Positions 18,074-27,674 of a DNA stretch of 64,000 nucleotides are shown here, one piece after another. Where the stretch lies: assembly GCF_003402415.2 (NCBI RefSeq), contig NZ_AP036014.1, positions 2,542,001-2,606,000 of the forward strand. The letters run 5' to 3'. The stretch comes from Cupidesulfovibrio sp000226255. GTDB taxonomy: Bacteria; Desulfobacterota; Desulfovibrionia; Desulfovibrionales; Desulfovibrionaceae. The notes beneath the pieces are model-generated. The model did no database searches, was not told where the DNA came from, and worked only from the letters and a program-made list of their open reading frames with translations. The position numbers and the translations under genes are program-made. How positions within the stretch are numbered: the stretch's first letter is position 1; each line of letters starts with the position of its first letter.

Positions 18074-19411
18074 TTGACCGCACTCGTCACCGCCGCCATC
18101 GCCGGTGGAGGCCTCGCGGGCTGCGAATGCGCCCGCAGGCTTGCCCGCGCGGGCGTCGCCGTCACCCTGTACGAAATGAAGCCCGGCTCCTATTCCCCGG
18201 CCCACACCAGCCCCGACCTTGCCGAGTTGGTGTGCTCCAATTCGCTGCGCTCGGACGACATCGCCTCCGGCGTCGGGCTGCTGAAGCAGGAAATGCGCGA
18301 GTTGGACAGTCTGGTCATGCAGGTGGCCGAGGCCACCCGCGTGCCCGCCGGAAAGGCCCTGGCCGTGGACCGCGAACTGTTCGCCCGGCGCATGACCGAG
18401 GCCATGGAGGCGGAACCGAACATCACCGTGGTACGCCAGGAAATTCCCTCCATCCACGCGCCGGAACTGGCCGCCGCCGACGTGGCCGTGGTGGCCGCGG
18501 GCCCCCTGGCCAGCGCGCCGCTGGCCGCGTCGCTGGCCGCCGTGGTCGGCTCGGACCATCTGTATTTCTACGACGCCATCGCGCCCATCATCGCCGCCGA
18601 ATCCATCGATACCACCATCGCCTTTCAGGGCTCGCGCTATGACGAGGGCGAGGGCGACTACCTGAACTGCCCCATGAACCGCGAGGAGTACGAGGCCTTT
18701 CACGCCGCCCTGCTGGCCGCCGAAAAGGCCCCCACCCACGAGTTCGAGAAGGAAATCCACTTCGAGGGCTGCATGCCCATCGAAGCCCTGGCCGAACGCG
18801 GCGAACGCACCCTGGTCTTCGGGCCGTTCAAGCCCGTGGGCTTCACCGACCCGCGCACCGGCCTGCGCCCCTACGCCATCGTGCAACTGCGCGCCGAAAA
18901 CCTGAACCGCACTGCCTACAACCTGGTGGGCTGCCAGACCAAGCTCAAGTACGGCGAGCAGGAACGCGTGTTCCGGATGATCCCGGGCCTCGCCAATGCA
19001 GAGTTCGTGCGCCACGGCTCCATGCACCGCAACACCTACGTCAACGCGCCCCTCGTGCTGGCCGACAACCTGGCCCTGCGGCCCCACCGCCACGTGCATC
19101 TGGCCGGGCAGATCACCGGCGTGGAAGGCTACGTGGAATCCGCCGCCTGCGGCCTGTGGCTGGGCATGCTGCTGGCCGCCCGCGCCCTGGGCCGCGACCT
19201 GCCCCAGCCCCCAGTGGACACCGCCCTCGGCGCGCTGCTGCACCACCTGCGCACCCCCGCCAAGAATTTCCAGCCCTCCAACGTCAACTTCGGCCTCATG
19301 CCCGAACTCACCCAGCGCGCCCGCAAACGCGACCGCAAGGCCCTGTACGCCGAACGCGCCCGCGCCAGCTTTGCCACATGGCTGGAGGGTGTGCCGGGGT
19401 TGGAGAAGTAA
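18074..19411 (+). CDS. trmFO: Methylenetetrahydrofolate-tRNA-(uracil-5-)-methyltransferase
   Basis: A folate- and FAD-dependent enzyme that makes ribothymidine at position 54 of tRNA. The 445-aa protein has an N-terminal FAD motif IAGGGLAGCECARRLARAG, then the family strings SPAHTSPDLAELVCSNSLR, FEGCMPIEALAERG, QLRAENLNRTAYNLVGCQT and GQITGVEGYVESAA. I take TTG at 18074 as the start because GGAGG lies six bases upstream and the domain begins right after it; no ATG or GTG is better placed. An R1 hairpin follows the stop by 17 bp. Confidence 0.9.
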   Translation: MTALVTAAIAGGGLAGCECARRLARAGVAVTLYEMKPGSYSPAHTSPDLAELVCSNSLRSDDIASGVGLLKQEMRELDSLVMQVAEATRVPAGKALAVDRELFARRMTEAMEAEPNITVVRQEIPSIHAPELAAADVAVVAAGPLASAPLAASLAAVVGSDHLYFYDAIAPIIAAESIDTTIAFQGSRYDEGEGDYLNCPMNREEYEAFHAALLAAEKAPTHEFEKEIHFEGCMPIEALAERGERTLVFGPFKPVGFTDPRTGLRPYAIVQLRAENLNRTAYNLVGCQTKLKYGEQERVFRMIPGLANAEFVRHGSMHRNTYVNAPLVLADNLALRPHRHVHLAGQITGVEGYVESAACGLWLGMLLAARALGRDLPQPPVDTALGALLHHLRTPAKNFQPSNVNFGLMPELTQRARKRDRKALYAERARASFATWLEGVPGLEK

Positions 19412-19428
19412 TCGGAAAAAAATGCAAA

Positions 19429-19491
19429 CCGGGGAAGGGGACGCTTTGAAAAGCGTCCCCTTCCCCGGACCCCATCCCCCGTAAACTTTTT
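19429..19491 (+). repeat. Gene-terminal hairpin repeat R1, copy 2 (3' of trmFO)
   Basis: A perfect 16-bp stem (19429-19444 with 19453-19468, loop TTTGAAAA), then GACCCCATCCCCC and AAACTTTTT. Oriented with trmFO. Probably the trmFO transcript end. Confidence 0.8.
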
Positions 19492-19582
19492 ATTTGGGGA
19501 GATTCACTACAAAGCGGTAAGACCGTATTATTTGATACGGCTCGGTTTCAATCGCTCCGTATCAAGTTACTTTCGCCACCCA

Positions 19583-19662
19583 TTTGAAAAGTTTTGGAAG
19601 GAAGGGGTGGGGTTCGGGGCGGGGGAGGAAACCTTTTCCAAAAGGTTTCCTCCCCCGCCCCG
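19583..19662 (-). repeat. Gene-terminal hairpin repeat R1, copy 3 (3' of the GT2 gene)
   Basis: A perfect 23-bp stem (19615-19637 with 19640-19662) and a two-base CC centre, then on the minus strand a C-rich tract and CCAAAACTTTTC. It faces copy 2, so each of the two convergent genes has its own element. Confidence 0.8.
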
Positions 19663-19686
19663 ATTCTCTTTCTTCTCCATTCCTTT

Positions 19687-21402
19687 CTATAGCCCCCGTG
19701 CCTCCACATCGGCCAGCAGGGCGGCGTGGTCGTGCTGGCGCAGGATATCGAAGTCGGGGCGGGCGTAGCGGTACTGGAGCTTGTACATGTTGGCCCAGGC
19801 GTTGGAGAACTGGGCGGGGTCGGTCCACGAGGCGCGGCCGGTGCGCTTCATGTGGCGCACGGCCAGATGGCCCTGATAGACGGGCAGGTCGCCCCGCAGG
19901 CTGCGGCGCAGGTCGTGTTCCAGGTCGTCGTACTGGCTGGGGGCGTAGCGCAGGTCGAAGGGACCCACGGCGTCGAACACGGCGCGTCGGAACAGGTGAC
20001 AGCAGCCGGTGACGGACACGCACGGGCGCAGGTAGGAAAACTGGCCGAAGTCCAGTTCCTGTAAATGCAGGTCGGAGACGGAAAACCGGCGTCGGTAGCC
20101 GGGGGCGTTCTCGGGCGCGGCGGCCATGTCGCCGCCGGGGTCCAGATGCAGGTCCACGGATTGGAGCAGCATGGGAACCGAGTAGTCCACCACGCGGCAG
20201 CCGTACACGTTGGCGTGGGGATACGAGGCCATGGATGCACCGAACAGGCGCAGCCAGTGGGGCGGCACGGTGGCGTCGTCGTCCAGAAAGGCCACCCAGT
20301 CGCAGGCGCGCACTTCCGGCAGGGTCAGCAGCCAGTTGCGGGCGGGAGGAGCGCCGATGTTCAGCGGCAGGGTGACGGTGTGCAGCCGTTCGCCCAAACG
20401 GCCGGGAACGCGCTCCGCCCAGCGGGCCAGCACGGCGGGGGTGGCGTCGGTGCAGCCGTTGTCCAGCACCACCACGCGGGCATCGCCGAGGTCCGACGCG
20501 GCCACGGAGGCCAACGCCTCGTCGATGCATTCGGCCTTGTTCCAGGTGTAGAACAGCACCGCGCCGCGCCCGGCGGGCAGATCGCCCGGCAGGTCGCGAC
20601 CGCGCGCCACGTCGTCGCGGCGCAGCAGAAGGTTGACCTGCCAGGGGCGGGCCTCGGCCGCCACACTCCACAGGGCCAGGGCGCCCTCGCGGTCACCCGC
20701 GCGGTACAGGGATTCTGCGTGGCGCACCTTCCATGTCACCAGCGGCAGGGCCTTGCAGGCGGCGGCGTACAGGGCGGCGGCACCGGCCATGTCCCCCCGC
20801 GCGAAGGCCACGTCGCCGCGCAGGGCGGCGACAATCGGTGCGGGAACATTACCGGGGCCAGAAGGCAGCCCGGCCAGCCACGCGTCCAGCCACTGGTGGC
20901 GGGCCTCGGTCATGCCCACCACCAGGGCCTGCCGCAGCCAGAAGGTGTTGCCCGGCTGGGCGCGGCGCTGGCGGTCCAGCAGCCGGCACGAGGCGTCGGC
21001 GTCGCGCTGCTGAAGCAGTTGCACCAGTTGGCGCACTTCGGCATCCGGCGGGGGCGCATCCAGTGAGGCCAGCAGTTCCGCCACCCGGAACACCGGCGTG
21101 GGCAAGAAGGGCCGGGCCTTGTGCAACGCGGCCAGTTGCCCCGCCGTGCGGCCGTCCAGCGGGTCGCCCTCCCATGCGGCGCACAGGGCGTCGGCCCCCA
21201 GCGCGAACAGCGCGGGAGCGCCATACGCCGCGCCTTCCGGCGTGTTCATGGCCGCAAGGGCCATCTCGGCAATGCCGACAAGGTGCAACTGCCCCACCCC
21301 GCCCTTGAGCAGGGCGGCGGCGAGGTCGCCGGGCAGGGAACGCCAGCGGGGGCGTACAAGGGCGGAAGAGGTCACGGGGGCTCCGGCGGGTTCAATTGAC
21401 AT
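19687..21402 (-). CDS. Family 2 glycosyltransferase with N-terminal helical region (paralogue A)
   Basis: About 571 aa. The N-terminal half is Ala/Leu-rich and helical with TPR-like character; the C-terminal half (from about 290) is a GT2 domain with LFYTWNKAECIDEALASV, VVVLDNGCTDAT, LNIGAPPARNWLL and the metal-binding FLDDDA. Cytoplasmic, with no signal peptide. It transfers an unknown sugar, probably onto a surface glycan or protein. The gene is divergent from a clear paralogue at 21507-23312 that shares the WNK, NIGAP/NVGAP and ARNWLL strings. The start is uncertain (weak ribosome site). Confidence 0.78.
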   Translation of the reverse strand: MSIEPAGAPVTSSALVRPRWRSLPGDLAAALLKGGVGQLHLVGIAEMALAAMNTPEGAAYGAPALFALGADALCAAWEGDPLDGRTAGQLAALHKARPFLPTPVFRVAELLASLDAPPPDAEVRQLVQLLQQRDADASCRLLDRQRRAQPGNTFWLRQALVVGMTEARHQWLDAWLAGLPSGPGNVPAPIVAALRGDVAFARGDMAGAAALYAAACKALPLVTWKVRHAESLYRAGDREGALALWSVAAEARPWQVNLLLRRDDVARGRDLPGDLPAGRGAVLFYTWNKAECIDEALASVAASDLGDARVVVLDNGCTDATPAVLARWAERVPGRLGERLHTVTLPLNIGAPPARNWLLTLPEVRACDWVAFLDDDATVPPHWLRLFGASMASYPHANVYGCRVVDYSVPMLLQSVDLHLDPGGDMAAAPENAPGYRRRFSVSDLHLQELDFGQFSYLRPCVSVTGCCHLFRRAVFDAVGPFDLRYAPSQYDDLEHDLRRSLRGDLPVYQGHLAVRHMKRTGRASWTDPAQFSNAWANMYKLQYRYARPDFDILRQHDHAALLADVEARGL

Positions 21403-21506
21403 TCCGGGCGTTACCGCCCACAGTGCCGCATCGGTCGATCCGCGCGCCGCGACGGGCACACGTTTCGGCGCGTTGTATCCCGCCAACCCGCATCCCCGCA
21501 ACACGC

Positions 21507-23312
21507 ATGGCGCATCAGCACGGCATCCCCGCACCAGACCCGGCCCAGGCCCCCGCGCTGCTGGCCGCCCTCATGGACCGCGTGCCCATGTGGGAATGCG
21601 GGGCCATGGGCGCGGACAACCAGTTCCGCCTGGCGCGCGGGGCCATCGAAAACGCGGGGGGCAACCCCGGCGTGGTGGCGGCCGGGGTGGGCATGGCCCT
21701 GTGGGGCTGGCGCGACAACCCGCTGGATACCCGTCTGGCCGCCCTGCTGCGCGCCATCATGGAGGACGCCCCGCAGGCGTTCGACCCGGCCTTGCACGCG
21801 CTGGTGGCCCGCCTGCATGACAGGCTGCGCGTGCCCGCCGACTTCGGCGCGCTGGACGCCTCACTGAATGAACAAGGCGGCCCGGCCAGCGCTCCGGCAC
21901 GGGTGGTGCTGGACGTGGTGCTGCCCCGCCTGGCCGACCCCGCGCACGGCCTGTTCTGGCTGGCGCGCGGCGTGGAATGGTGCGTGCGCCACGAAAATTC
22001 CGTGGGGCCGACCGGGGACGGCACGGCGGCCCCCACGGCCCCGATTCCTGATGACGCCACGCTGGAAACCCTGCTGCGCGCCGCCATGGCCCTGCCCGGC
22101 GAACTCGCGCTGCCCGCCGCCCTGGCGGACCGGCTGCGCGCCGAATGGGCGGTGCGCCGCCTGTCCACGGGCGACGCGCTGCGGCAACTGGACGGTCTGG
22201 TCGCGCCGGACGCCGCATCCGGCGAACCGTCCCCCTTTGCCCCATGGTACGCGCTGCGCCGCGCCGAACTGCTTACCCAACTGGCCAGGGCGGGCCACGC
22301 GGCGGACGCCGCCGCCCTGCTGCTGCCCCTGTGGCGCGAGGCCCCCTACCACCCCAACCTCACGCTGGCCCTGCACGAACTGCTGCACCCGCTGCCCGCG
22401 CCACCTGCGGACATGCCCGCCCCCGCCATCCTGCTGTACACCTGGAACAAGCGCGACCTGGCCGCGCAGACCCTGCGTTCGCTGCGCGCGGCGGGGTTCC
22501 GAGGCGCGCCGGTCTTCGCGCTGGACAACGGCTCGCAGGACGGCACGGAAGACATGTTCCGGGCCATGGCGGCGGACTGGGGCTCACCGTTCACGGTGGT
22601 GCGCCTGCCGGTGAACGTGGGCGCGCCCGCCGCCCGCAACTGGCTGCTGTCCTTGCCGGAAGTGCGCCAGCGCGAGCACGCCGTGTTCCTGGACGACGAC
22701 GTGCTGCTGAACCCCGGCTGGCTGGACGGCCTGCTGGCCGTGGCCCACGCCCGGCCCGGCTGGGGGGCCATCGGCTGCGCCGTCACCGACCATACCCCGC
22801 CGCACGCGCTGCAATGCGCCGACTTTTTCGCCCTGCCGCCGGACATGGGCACCCGCAGCTTCGCCGACCTCGACGAGCACTGGCACATCCACGGCAATTC
22901 GGCGGGCAGCGCCGACACCCTGCTCACCGCCTACACCCGGCCCTGCCTGTCCGTTTCCGGGTGCTGCCACATGGTGTCCATGGCCTCGGTGCGGGATGTG
23001 GGGCCGTTCGACGTGCGGTTCACCCCCAGCCAGTTCGACGACCTGGAGCGGGACATCCGCTGCACGCTGGCCGGGCTGCCGGTGTGGTACGCGGGCACGG
23101 TGCGGGTGCGCCACATGCAGCATTCCAGCCTGCGCCAGGCCACCAGCCGGGCGCGCAGCGCGCACATCTTCGGCAACCGTATCAAGCTGGAACACCTGCA
23201 CCCGGCGAACAAGGCCAGGCAGGCGCGCGAGGCATCCGCCGCGCTGGCCCGGCAAGACCTGCTGCGCAAGGCCGCGGCGCTGGCGGCAACGCTGCCGCCG
23301 GGCACGGAATAG
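21507..23312 (+). CDS. Family 2 glycosyltransferase with N-terminal helical region (paralogue B)
   Basis: About 601 aa with the same layout as the divergent neighbour: an Ala/Leu-rich N-terminal half, then a GT2 domain with LLYTWNKRDLAAQTLRSL, VFALDNGSQDGTEDM, VNVGAPAARNWLL and FLDDDVLLNPGW. There is no signal peptide. The start at ATG 21507 is chosen by the common N-terminal length of the pair; no good ribosome site is visible. The 104-bp region between the two must hold both promoters. Confidence 0.78.
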   Translation: MAHQHGIPAPDPAQAPALLAALMDRVPMWECGAMGADNQFRLARGAIENAGGNPGVVAAGVGMALWGWRDNPLDTRLAALLRAIMEDAPQAFDPALHALVARLHDRLRVPADFGALDASLNEQGGPASAPARVVLDVVLPRLADPAHGLFWLARGVEWCVRHENSVGPTGDGTAAPTAPIPDDATLETLLRAAMALPGELALPAALADRLRAEWAVRRLSTGDALRQLDGLVAPDAASGEPSPFAPWYALRRAELLTQLARAGHAADAAALLLPLWREAPYHPNLTLALHELLHPLPAPPADMPAPAILLYTWNKRDLAAQTLRSLRAAGFRGAPVFALDNGSQDGTEDMFRAMAADWGSPFTVVRLPVNVGAPAARNWLLSLPEVRQREHAVFLDDDVLLNPGWLDGLLAVAHARPGWGAIGCAVTDHTPPHALQCADFFALPPDMGTRSFADLDEHWHIHGNSAGSADTLLTAYTRPCLSVSGCCHMVSMASVRDVGPFDVRFTPSQFDDLERDIRCTLAGLPVWYAGTVRVRHMQHSSLRQATSRARSAHIFGNRIKLEHLHPANKARQAREASAALARQDLLRKAAALAATLPPGTE

Positions 23313-23373
23313 CCGCCTCGCGCCCCCGTTCACCCGCATCCTCAAGCCATTCACCATCACGAGCCCTATCCGC

Positions 23374-24702
23374 ATGACCGCCAAAGCACCCCTCGTCTCC
23401 GTCATCATCCCCGCCTGGAACCTCTGGGACCTCACACGCGGCTGCCTGGAGAGCCTGCACGCGCACACGCCCGGCGGCGTGCTGGAGGTCATCGTGGTGG
23501 ACAACGGCTCCACCGACGCCACGGCCAGTGACCTGGAACCGCTGGGGCGCACCCTGTTCGGGGATCGTTTCCGGGCCATCCGCCTGCCGGAAAACAAGGG
23601 CTTCGCCGTGGCCAGCAACCTTGGCGCGGCGCAGGCCCGCGCGGGCAGGCTGCTGTTCCTGAACAACGACACCCTGGCCACGCCCGGCTGGCTGCCGCCG
23701 CTGCTGCGCGCGCTGGACGACGATGACCGTCTGGGAGCCGTGGGGCCGCTGCTGCTCTATCCGGATACGGACAGGGTGCAGCACTGCGGCATCGCCTTCA
23801 CGCCGTCGCTGTCCACCGAGCACCTGTACGCCAACTTTCCCTCCGCGCACCCTGCGGTGGCGGCACGGCGGCCCTTGCAGGCCATCACCGGCGCGGCCTT
23901 GCTCATGGGGCGCGGCCTGTTCGCGGACTGTGGCGGCTTCCATGAAGGGTATCTGAACGGCAGCGAAGACCTGGAACTGTGCTGGCGCATCCGGGAACGG
24001 GGGCTGAAGCTGGCCTGCGTGGCGGAAAGCCGGGTGTATCATCTGGAAAGCCGCACCCCCGGCCGCCGCGACCACGACGCCGCCAACGCCGCCCGGCTCA
24101 ACCGGCGCTGCTCCGGTTGCTTCGGGCCGGACCTGCACAAGCTGGCCCGGCGCGACGGCTTCGAGATGGCCCTGACCCCGTGGCTGGAAACCTACCTGAC
24201 CCTGCCCGCCGCGCGCGCGGCGGAACTGATGGCGGCCCACGCAGAATTCGAGCCCGGCCGCTGCTGGCAGGCCCTGCAGGCCGACCCGCTGTGGCAGCCC
24301 GGCTACGAACTGCTGGCCGCGTTCCTGGAAGGCCACGGCAGGTATCTGGAAGCATCCGGCGTGCGGCTGCTGCACTGCTATTTCTTTCCCACCCTGCCGG
24401 GGTACCGCCGCCTGGCCCTTACGGCGGCGCAGGCGGGCAACCCCGACCTGGCCGGACAGGCGGCCCGCAAGATAGAGCACGTCACCGGCCTGCTGGAGGA
24501 CCCGGAACCGCTGGTGCGCAAGGCGCGCGGGCTGGCCCGCTGGGCGCGGCGGGCGGGCGAGCGCGAGGTGGGCGCGCTGTACGAAGGCTGGCTGGCCGAC
24601 CTTGGCCTGGCGCTGGAAGGCGACGGCCCGGACGACGGACAGGACGACTGCCCGGACGATGGGCAGGGCGGCACGAAATGTCTGCCGGGCGCAGGCGACT
24701 GA
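23374..24702 (+). CDS. Family 2 glycosyltransferase (rhamnosyltransferase-like)
   Basis: A 442-aa protein whose GT2 domain is at the N-terminus: VSVIIPAWNLWDLTRGCLESL, VVDNGSTDATASDLE, ENKGFAVASNLGAAQA, LFLNNDT, then GSEDLELCWRIRERG. The C-terminal part is helical and ends in an acidic low-complexity tail with repeated PDDGQ units (GDGPDDGQDD). The nucleotide-sugar metal site here is the NND of FLNNDT. It follows paralogue B by 61 bp, so is probably co-transcribed and part of the same glycan pathway. Confidence 0.83.
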   Translation: MTAKAPLVSVIIPAWNLWDLTRGCLESLHAHTPGGVLEVIVVDNGSTDATASDLEPLGRTLFGDRFRAIRLPENKGFAVASNLGAAQARAGRLLFLNNDTLATPGWLPPLLRALDDDDRLGAVGPLLLYPDTDRVQHCGIAFTPSLSTEHLYANFPSAHPAVAARRPLQAITGAALLMGRGLFADCGGFHEGYLNGSEDLELCWRIRERGLKLACVAESRVYHLESRTPGRRDHDAANAARLNRRCSGCFGPDLHKLARRDGFEMALTPWLETYLTLPAARAAELMAAHAEFEPGRCWQALQADPLWQPGYELLAAFLEGHGRYLEASGVRLLHCYFFPTLPGYRRLALTAAQAGNPDLAGQAARKIEHVTGLLEDPEPLVRKARGLARWARRAGEREVGALYEGWLADLGLALEGDGPDDGQDDCPDDGQGGTKCLPGAGD

Positions 24703-24788
24703 CGCACGGCCCTGCCGGAGGCATCGCCCTTTTCGCAGCCCCCCTAAAAGCAGCTTCCCGCGTCTCCCCACGCTTTATTCGCCAAACG

Positions 24789-24831
24789 CGACGGCGGCGC
24801 ACCCGGAACCTTGCCGGATGCGCCGCCGTCG
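24789..24831. terminator. Stem-loop between convergent genes (GT2 and trmH)
   Basis: A 13-bp stem (CGACGGCGGCGCA with its complement), 17-nt loop. It could end transcripts from either side; no clean T-tract. Confidence 0.45.
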
Positions 24832-24879
24832 TGCGTCGCCAACCCGGTGGGGTACGCCCCACCGCAGTTGCGTTTTCCG

Positions 24880-25470
24880 CTACTTCTCCACCCAGGCCGC
24901 GATGCGGGCCTCCAGTTCCTCTTCGGGCCAGGAGGGCCGGTCATACATGCCCGCCAGCACGCGCTGGCGCGAGGCCTCGGACAAGATCACCGCCGCCGCC
25001 ACCGACACGTTGAAACTCTGGATCATCCCGTACATGGGGATGTATACTTCGCCGTCCACCAGCGCGGTCAGTTCCGGGGCCACGCCGGAATGCTCGTTGC
25101 CCATGATGATGGCGGTGGGCTGGGTCATGTCGTACTCGCCAAGGGGGCGCGCCTCCGGGGTGCAACTGGTGGCCAGCACGCGGTGGCCGCTTTCCTTCAG
25201 GGTGCGCATCAGGCTCTGGGCGTCGGAATGGCGCACCGTGTCCACCCACTTGCGGGCCGAGGCCGACGACTTGCGGCCCAGCACGGGAAAGGCGGTGTCG
25301 GTGTAGTACAGGTGCACCTGGGCCACGCCGAAGGCGTCGCAGCTGCGGTAGATGGCCGAAACGTTGTGCGGGTCGTGGATGTTGGCCAGCACAAGGGTCA
25401 GATCCTTCTGCCGCCAGCCGAGAACGCGGCGGATGCGTTCCATGCGCCGGGGGGTTATCTGTCGTGCCAT
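24880..25470 (-). CDS. TrmH-family 2'-O-ribose RNA methyltransferase (SPOUT)
   Basis: A 196-aa SpoU/TrmH knot methyltransferase. The three family motifs are clear: NIHDPHNVSAIYRSCDAFG, AIIMGNEHSG and IPMYGMIQSFNVSVAAAVIL. The N-terminal extension (RRMERIRRVLGWRQKDLTLVL) and C-terminal helix match tRNA Gm18 methyltransferase (TrmH), the most likely function, though other rRNA/tRNA 2'-O-methylases share these motifs. Confidence 0.85.
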   Translation of the reverse strand: MARQITPRRMERIRRVLGWRQKDLTLVLANIHDPHNVSAIYRSCDAFGVAQVHLYYTDTAFPVLGRKSSASARKWVDTVRHSDAQSLMRTLKESGHRVLATSCTPEARPLGEYDMTQPTAIIMGNEHSGVAPELTALVDGEVYIPMYGMIQSFNVSVAAAVILSEASRQRVLAGMYDRPSWPEEELEARIAAWVEK

Positions 25471-25910
25471 GCTGCCGCCGGTAAGGTTTGTTCGGGGGTT
25501 GAGGGGGCAAAAACGCCGTGGGCGCCTGCGCGCGGGGCTTCTGTGTATCCCCGTTTCGGCAAAATGTCACCTTCCCGCTTGACCAATCAAATCATGTTGT
25601 TCCATAACCGGACCGGAGCGTTGCTCACACTGGCGACTCCGCTGCCACACTTATCCGTCCGGGGTGTACCAACCGGGTTCGCAGCATGCGCCTCTGCAAC
25701 GCGCCGCAACAAGCCGTTATTGTTAAGATGGCGCACCCCCGTTACTACAGGCACTGGCGCGCGGCGTCCCACTCCTCCTGAACGACACCGCAGTCGCATT
25801 CCCGCGCCGTGCCGCATCAAATTCATGAATCATACCGGTCAGCGACAACGCTGTCGCCGTGCCACCGGCCGGACCGACTCCATACAACGAGACGCCAAGG
25901 AGGCTCCCAA
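25471..25910. promoter_or_regulatory. Divergent intergenic region, trmH-like / antiporter gene
   Basis: 440 bp with no credible gene. It must contain both promoters. Visible small palindromes near the antiporter start are ATTCATGAAT (25821-25830) and GCGACA-ACGC-TGTCGC (25842-25857); either could be an operator. I did not recognise a riboswitch here. Confidence 0.35.
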
Positions 25911-27344
25911 GTGAACATTCAGATCCAGAAGGCGGCAATGGCCTTTGTGGCCGCCGTCATGGCCATGCTCCCGGGCATGGCGTTCGCCGCAGGCGCGGGT
26001 GCGCCCCACCTCGACGGTGCCCTGCTCGGCGGCCTGTGGGCGGTGCCGTTCGCCTGCATGCTGCTGTCCATCGCCATCCTGCCCCTGCTTGCGCCACACT
26101 TCTGGCACCATCACTTCGGCAAGGTCTCGGCGTTCTGGGGCCTGGCCTTCCTTGTGCCCTTCGCCTTGCAGTTCGGCGCTTCGCTGGCGCTGTACGAAGT
26201 GCTGCACACCCTGCTGCTGGAGTACATCCCCTTCATCATCCTGCTGTTCGCCCTGTTCACCGTGGCCGGGGGCGTGCGCCTGACCGGTTCGCTGGTGGGC
26301 ACGCCCATGGTCAACACCCTGCTGCTGGCCATCGGCACCGTGCTGGCAAGCTGGATGGGCACCACCGGCGCGGCCATGCTGCTGATCCGCCCGCTGCTGC
26401 GCGCCAACGCCCACCGCAAGTACAAGGTGCATTCGGTGGTGTTCTTCATCTTTCTGGTGGCCAACATCGGCGGTTCGCTGACGCCGCTGGGCGACCCGCC
26501 GCTGTTCCTCGGCTTCCTCAAGGGCGTCTCGTTCTTCTGGACCACCGTCCACATGTTCGCTCCCATGCTGCTGGTTTCGGCGCTGCTGCTGGCCGTGTTC
26601 TTCGCGCTGGACACCGTGCTGTTCGGCAAGGAAGGCCGCCCCGTGCCCCCGCAGCAAGGCGGCGGTGAAAAGCTGGGCCTGGAAGGCAGCGTGAACCTGC
26701 TGCTGCTGGGCGGCGTGGTTGCCGCGGTGCTCATGAGCGGCTTCTGGAAGCCGGGCGTGGAATTCGTGGTGTACCACGTGCCGGTGGAGCTCCAGAACAT
26801 CGTGCGCGACATCATCCTGCTGGTCATCGCCGGGCTGTCCCTGAAGCTGACCGACCCCGAATCGCGCATCAAGAACGATTTCAGCTGGGGCCCCATCGCC
26901 GAAGTGGCCAAGCTGTTCGCGGGCATCTTCGTCAGCATGATTCCGGCCATCGCCATCCTGAAGGCGGGCGAGAACGGCGCGCTGCGCTCGGTGATCCAGA
27001 TGGTGACCCACGACGGCCAGCCGGTGAACGTCATGTACTTCTGGCTGACCGGCCTGCTGTCCAGCTTCCTGGACAACGCGCCCACCTACCTGGTGTTCTT
27101 CAACACCGCAGGCGGCGACGCCATGCACCTGATGCACGACATGGCCCAGACGCTGCTGGCCATTTCCGCCGGTGCCGTGTTCATGGGCGCCAACACGTAC
27201 ATCGGCAACGCGCCCAACTTCATGGTGCGTTCCATCGCCGAAGAACAGGGCGTGAAGATGCCCAGCTTCTTCGGCTACATGGCCTGGTCGTGCGGCATTC
27301 TGGTGCCGTCGTTCGTCCTGGTGACGCTGGTCTTCTTCATGTAG
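25911..27344 (+). CDS. NhaD-type Na+/H+ antiporter family protein (CitMHS/ArsB fold)
   Basis: A 477-aa polytopic membrane protein with about eleven hydrophobic segments. Characteristic strings are SWMGTTGAAMLLIRPLLRAN, VANIGGSLTPLGDPPLFLGFLKG and, in the second half, SSFLDNAPTYLVFFN and MGANTYIGNAPNFMV, the paired inverted-repeat sites of the ion transporter superfamily. Related proteins are annotated as sodium:proton antiporters or citrate carriers, so the substrate is not settled; Na+/H+ exchange is favoured. GTG at 25911 is preceded by AAGGAGG; the N-terminus looks like a signal-anchor. Confidence 0.82.
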   Translation: MNIQIQKAAMAFVAAVMAMLPGMAFAAGAGAPHLDGALLGGLWAVPFACMLLSIAILPLLAPHFWHHHFGKVSAFWGLAFLVPFALQFGASLALYEVLHTLLLEYIPFIILLFALFTVAGGVRLTGSLVGTPMVNTLLLAIGTVLASWMGTTGAAMLLIRPLLRANAHRKYKVHSVVFFIFLVANIGGSLTPLGDPPLFLGFLKGVSFFWTTVHMFAPMLLVSALLLAVFFALDTVLFGKEGRPVPPQQGGGEKLGLEGSVNLLLLGGVVAAVLMSGFWKPGVEFVVYHVPVELQNIVRDIILLVIAGLSLKLTDPESRIKNDFSWGPIAEVAKLFAGIFVSMIPAIAILKAGENGALRSVIQMVTHDGQPVNVMYFWLTGLLSSFLDNAPTYLVFFNTAGGDAMHLMHDMAQTLLAISAGAVFMGANTYIGNAPNFMVRSIAEEQGVKMPSFFGYMAWSCGILVPSFVLVTLVFFM

Positions 27345-27371
27345 CGCCCGCGCACCGCATTGCAGCTTACG

Positions 27372-27409
27372 CCGCCCCCGCACGCCACGCGCGTGCGGGG
27401 GCGGTTTTC
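27372..27409 (+). terminator. Rho-independent terminator of the antiporter gene
   Basis: A perfect 14-bp stem (27372-27385 with 27391-27404), loop CACGC, then TTTTC. The rest of the 330-bp gap to cbiM (27410-27674) should hold the cbi promoter; I see no convincing cobalamin riboswitch consensus. Confidence 0.85.
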
Positions 27410-27674
27410 GTTGCAGCGGCCAGGCAGAGGGCGGATGAAGGTGCACCGACCGCACCCAGCCTGCGACATCCCTACTCCCTCCGCCGTCCCAGCCCCCCGC
27501 GCATCCCGGCAGACACCAGCAGCCCCGGAGAGCCTACCGGCAAGGCCGCCCCGGCACGCCTTGCGAATTCGTGCCACGTTGACGCTCCAGGTGCCATCTG
27601 CTACCCCTTTCGACACGCCCGTGACGCCGGATTTTCCGCGCGCCGCGACGGGCGCGCAGACAGGCGAGGCATGC

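Noticed and set aside
27345..27674. Cobalamin or nickel/cobalt riboswitch upstream of cbiM
   Set aside because: Only loose resemblances to parts of the B12 box are present; no convincing consensus core could be lined up by eye.
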